NCBI GenBank assembly: GCA_016302925.1
Contig: JAEDMR010000095.1
Location: 1-7,505, forward strand
From: Bacillota bacterium
GTDB taxonomy: Bacteria > Bacillota > Clostridia > Peptostreptococcales > Anaerovoracaceae
DNA: 7,505 bases
Direction: 5' to 3'
Both the position numbers and the translations under genes were made by a program. The notes below the pieces were generated by a model. It was not told where the DNA came from. It saw nothing but the letters and a program-made list of their open reading frames with translations, and ran no database searches. Of this stretch, positions 6,257 through 7,505 are shown piece by piece; within the stretch, counting starts at the first letter, position 1, and the number at the start of each line of letters is the position of its first letter.

Positions 6257-6297
6257 CGAAAGCCTGCAAACTGTTTATTATGTAGGAGGATAATGAA

Positions 6298-7505
6298 ATG
6301 AAAATCACAAAAGTAATTTGTTCCAAAGGCAGAACCGGTTTCTTCTTCGACGACCAGCGCGCCATCAAAGGCGGCGCCAAGGCCGACGGTTCCGCATATA
6401 TCGGTCAGCCGGTCACTGCAGGTTTCTCCGCAGTCCGTCAGGCAGGCGAAGCCATCTCTGTGATGCTGGTGCTGGAAGACGGCCAGGTTGCCTACGGCGA
6501 CTGCGCAGCCGTACAGTACTCCGGTGCAGGCGGCCGCGACCCGCTGTTCCTGGCAGAAGACTTCATTCCGGTTATCGAGAAATATGTCGCTCCGACCCTG
6601 GCAGGCCAGGAGATCACCAACTTCCGTGACATGTGCGCTGCAATGGAAGCCATCGAAGTGGAAGGCAAACGTCTCCACACCGCCATCCGCTACGGCGTAT
6701 CCCAGGCCATTCTGGATGCCGTTGCCAAGGCAAACAAGAAGATGATGACCGAAGTGATCGCAGAAGAATACGGCCTGAAGCCGGAATATCGTCAGATCCC
6801 GATCTTCACCCAGTCCGGCGACAACCGGTATGACAATGCCGATAAAATGATCATGAAGGGCGCAGACGTTCTGCCGCACGCACTGATCAATAACGTGGAC
6901 ACCAAGCTGGGCAGAAACTGCGAAATCCTCATCGAATACATCAAGTGGCTGTCCGCCAGAATCCAGCAGCTGGCTCCGTCTGCAGAATACAGACCGGTAC
7001 TGCACATCGACGTATACGGCACCATGGGCATGGCTTATGGCGTAAACAACTACGAAGCCATGGCAGACGCCCTGGAAAGAATGGTGGAAGCTGCCAAGCC
7101 GTTCAAGCTGAGAATCGAAGGCCCGATGGACGCAGAAGAAAGAGAAGCACAGATGCAGGCACTGGCTGCACTGACCGCACTGGTTGACGAAAGAGGCATC
7201 GACGTGGAACTGGTTGCCGACGAATGGTGCAACACCCTGGAAGACATCAAGTACTTCGCAGACAACAAGGCCGGCCACATGGTTCAGATCAAGACACCTG
7301 ACCTAGGCGGCATCAACAATATCGCAGAAGCCGTGATCTACTGTAAAGAAAAAGGCATCGGCGCTTACCAAGGCGGTACCTGCAACGAAACCGACCGTTC
7401 CGCACAGGTTTGCGTAGATGTTGCCATGGCAACCCAGCCGGATCAGATCCTGGCGAAACCGGGCATGGGCGTAGATGAAGGCTACATGATCGTATTTAAT
7501 GAAAT
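6298..7505 (+). CDS. mal: methylaspartate ammonia-lyase (3-methylaspartase), partial at right edge
   Basis: Enolase-superfamily enzyme (EC 4.3.1.2), a cytoplasmic homodimer needing Mg2+ and K+, that eliminates ammonia from (2S,3S)-3-methylaspartate to give mesaconate, the step after glutamate mutase. 402 complete codons are present; the family has about 413, so only the last dozen or so are outside. N-terminal capping domain motifs include FFFDDQRAIKGGA, GDCAAVQYSGAGGRDPLFLA and RLHTAIRYG. The barrel carries LPHALINN with H194, HIDVYG with metal ligand D238, RIEGPMD with E274, VADEWCN with D308, catalytic base K332 in VQIKTPDLGG, and C362 in GGTCNET. These correspond to H194, D238, E273, D307, K331 and C361 of the C. 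tetanomorphum enzyme. The start is ATG 6298 with TAGGAGGA (6283-6290) at ideal spacing; an out-of-frame ATG at 6293 gives only a two-codon ORF. No separate promoter is evident, so it probably shares the glm transcript. Confidence 0.97.
   Translation, partial: MKITKVICSKGRTGFFFDDQRAIKGGAKADGSAYIGQPVTAGFSAVRQAGEAISVMLVLEDGQVAYGDCAAVQYSGAGGRDPLFLAEDFIPVIEKYVAPTLAGQEITNFRDMCAAMEAIEVEGKRLHTAIRYGVSQAILDAVAKANKKMMTEVIAEEYGLKPEYRQIPIFTQSGDNRYDNADKMIMKGADVLPHALINNVDTKLGRNCEILIEYIKWLSARIQQLAPSAEYRPVLHIDVYGTMGMAYGVNNYEAMADALERMVEAAKPFKLRIEGPMDAEEREAQMQALAALTALVDERGIDVELVADEWCNTLEDIKYFADNKAGHMVQIKTPDLGGINNIAEAVIYCKEKGIGAYQGGTCNETDRSAQVCVDVAMATQPDQILAKPGMGVDEGYMIVFNE

Noticed and set aside
6184..6297. Rho-independent terminator separating glmE from mal
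   Set aside because: Hairpins are present but no T tract follows them, and mal has no evident promoter of its own.
6241..7278. 345-codon open frame on the - strand opposite mal
   Set aside because: mal is unmistakable with all catalytic residues; the reverse frame is a shadow of its GC-rich third positions.
1..7505. CRISPR array, tRNA, rRNA, insertion sequence or phage integrase
   Set aside because: No regularly spaced repeats, cloverleaf structures, transposase motifs or attachment-like repeats were seen in reading either strand.

Overview
The window looks like chromosomal DNA from an anaerobic, amino-acid-fermenting Bacillota (Clostridia or Negativicutes; the sequence alone does not settle which). 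The main evidence is the gene order glmS (mutS) - glmL (mutL) - glmE (mutE) - mal on the + strand from 2910 to the right edge. This is the methylaspartate route of glutamate fermentation known from Clostridium tetanomorphum and C. cochlearium. Adenosylcobalamin-dependent glutamate mutase (GlmS2GlmE2) turns L-glutamate into (2S,3S)-3-methylaspartate. GlmL is the ASKHA-fold ATPase-like partner, probably a reactivase or chaperone. Methylaspartate ammonia-lyase then releases ammonia to give mesaconate. The later steps (mesaconate hydratase, citramalate lyase) would lie beyond the right edge, where mal is cut about a dozen codons before its expected end.

Layout. Positions 1-857 on the - strand hold a run of damaged small genes. 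The first in transcription order is an 8-codon ORF with a very strong ribosome binding site, possibly the stump of a deleted gene. Next is a 68-codon XRE-type helix-turn-helix regulator broken by one extra G. Last is an aminoglycoside-phosphotransferase-like kinase that has lost its catalytic centre through an internal deletion and runs off the left edge. Positions 841-1021 are a divergent promoter region. Positions 1028-2740 (+) encode a secreted protein with a signal peptide, GLUG/beta-helix-like repeats, a Cys/His metal-site-like module and a C-terminal Fn3-like domain. A strong Rho-independent terminator (2747-2788) closes that gene. A new promoter (about 2828-2856) and a small GNRA-capped 5'-leader hairpin precede the glutamate mutase operon.

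Main surprise. glmE stops at an in-frame TAA (6094-6096), but the same frame continues for exactly 28 more codons that match the conserved C-terminal tail of the family and then meets a second TAA (6181-6183). One codon change, probably Tyr TAT/TAC to TAA, would restore a normal 484-residue protein. The known catalytic residues of GlmE, GlmS and Mal are otherwise all present. The pathway is known; I see no clearly new multi-gene system. The points worth a second look are the glmE nonsense codon with its preserved tail, the run of three damaged genes on the left, and a structured glmE-mal spacer.
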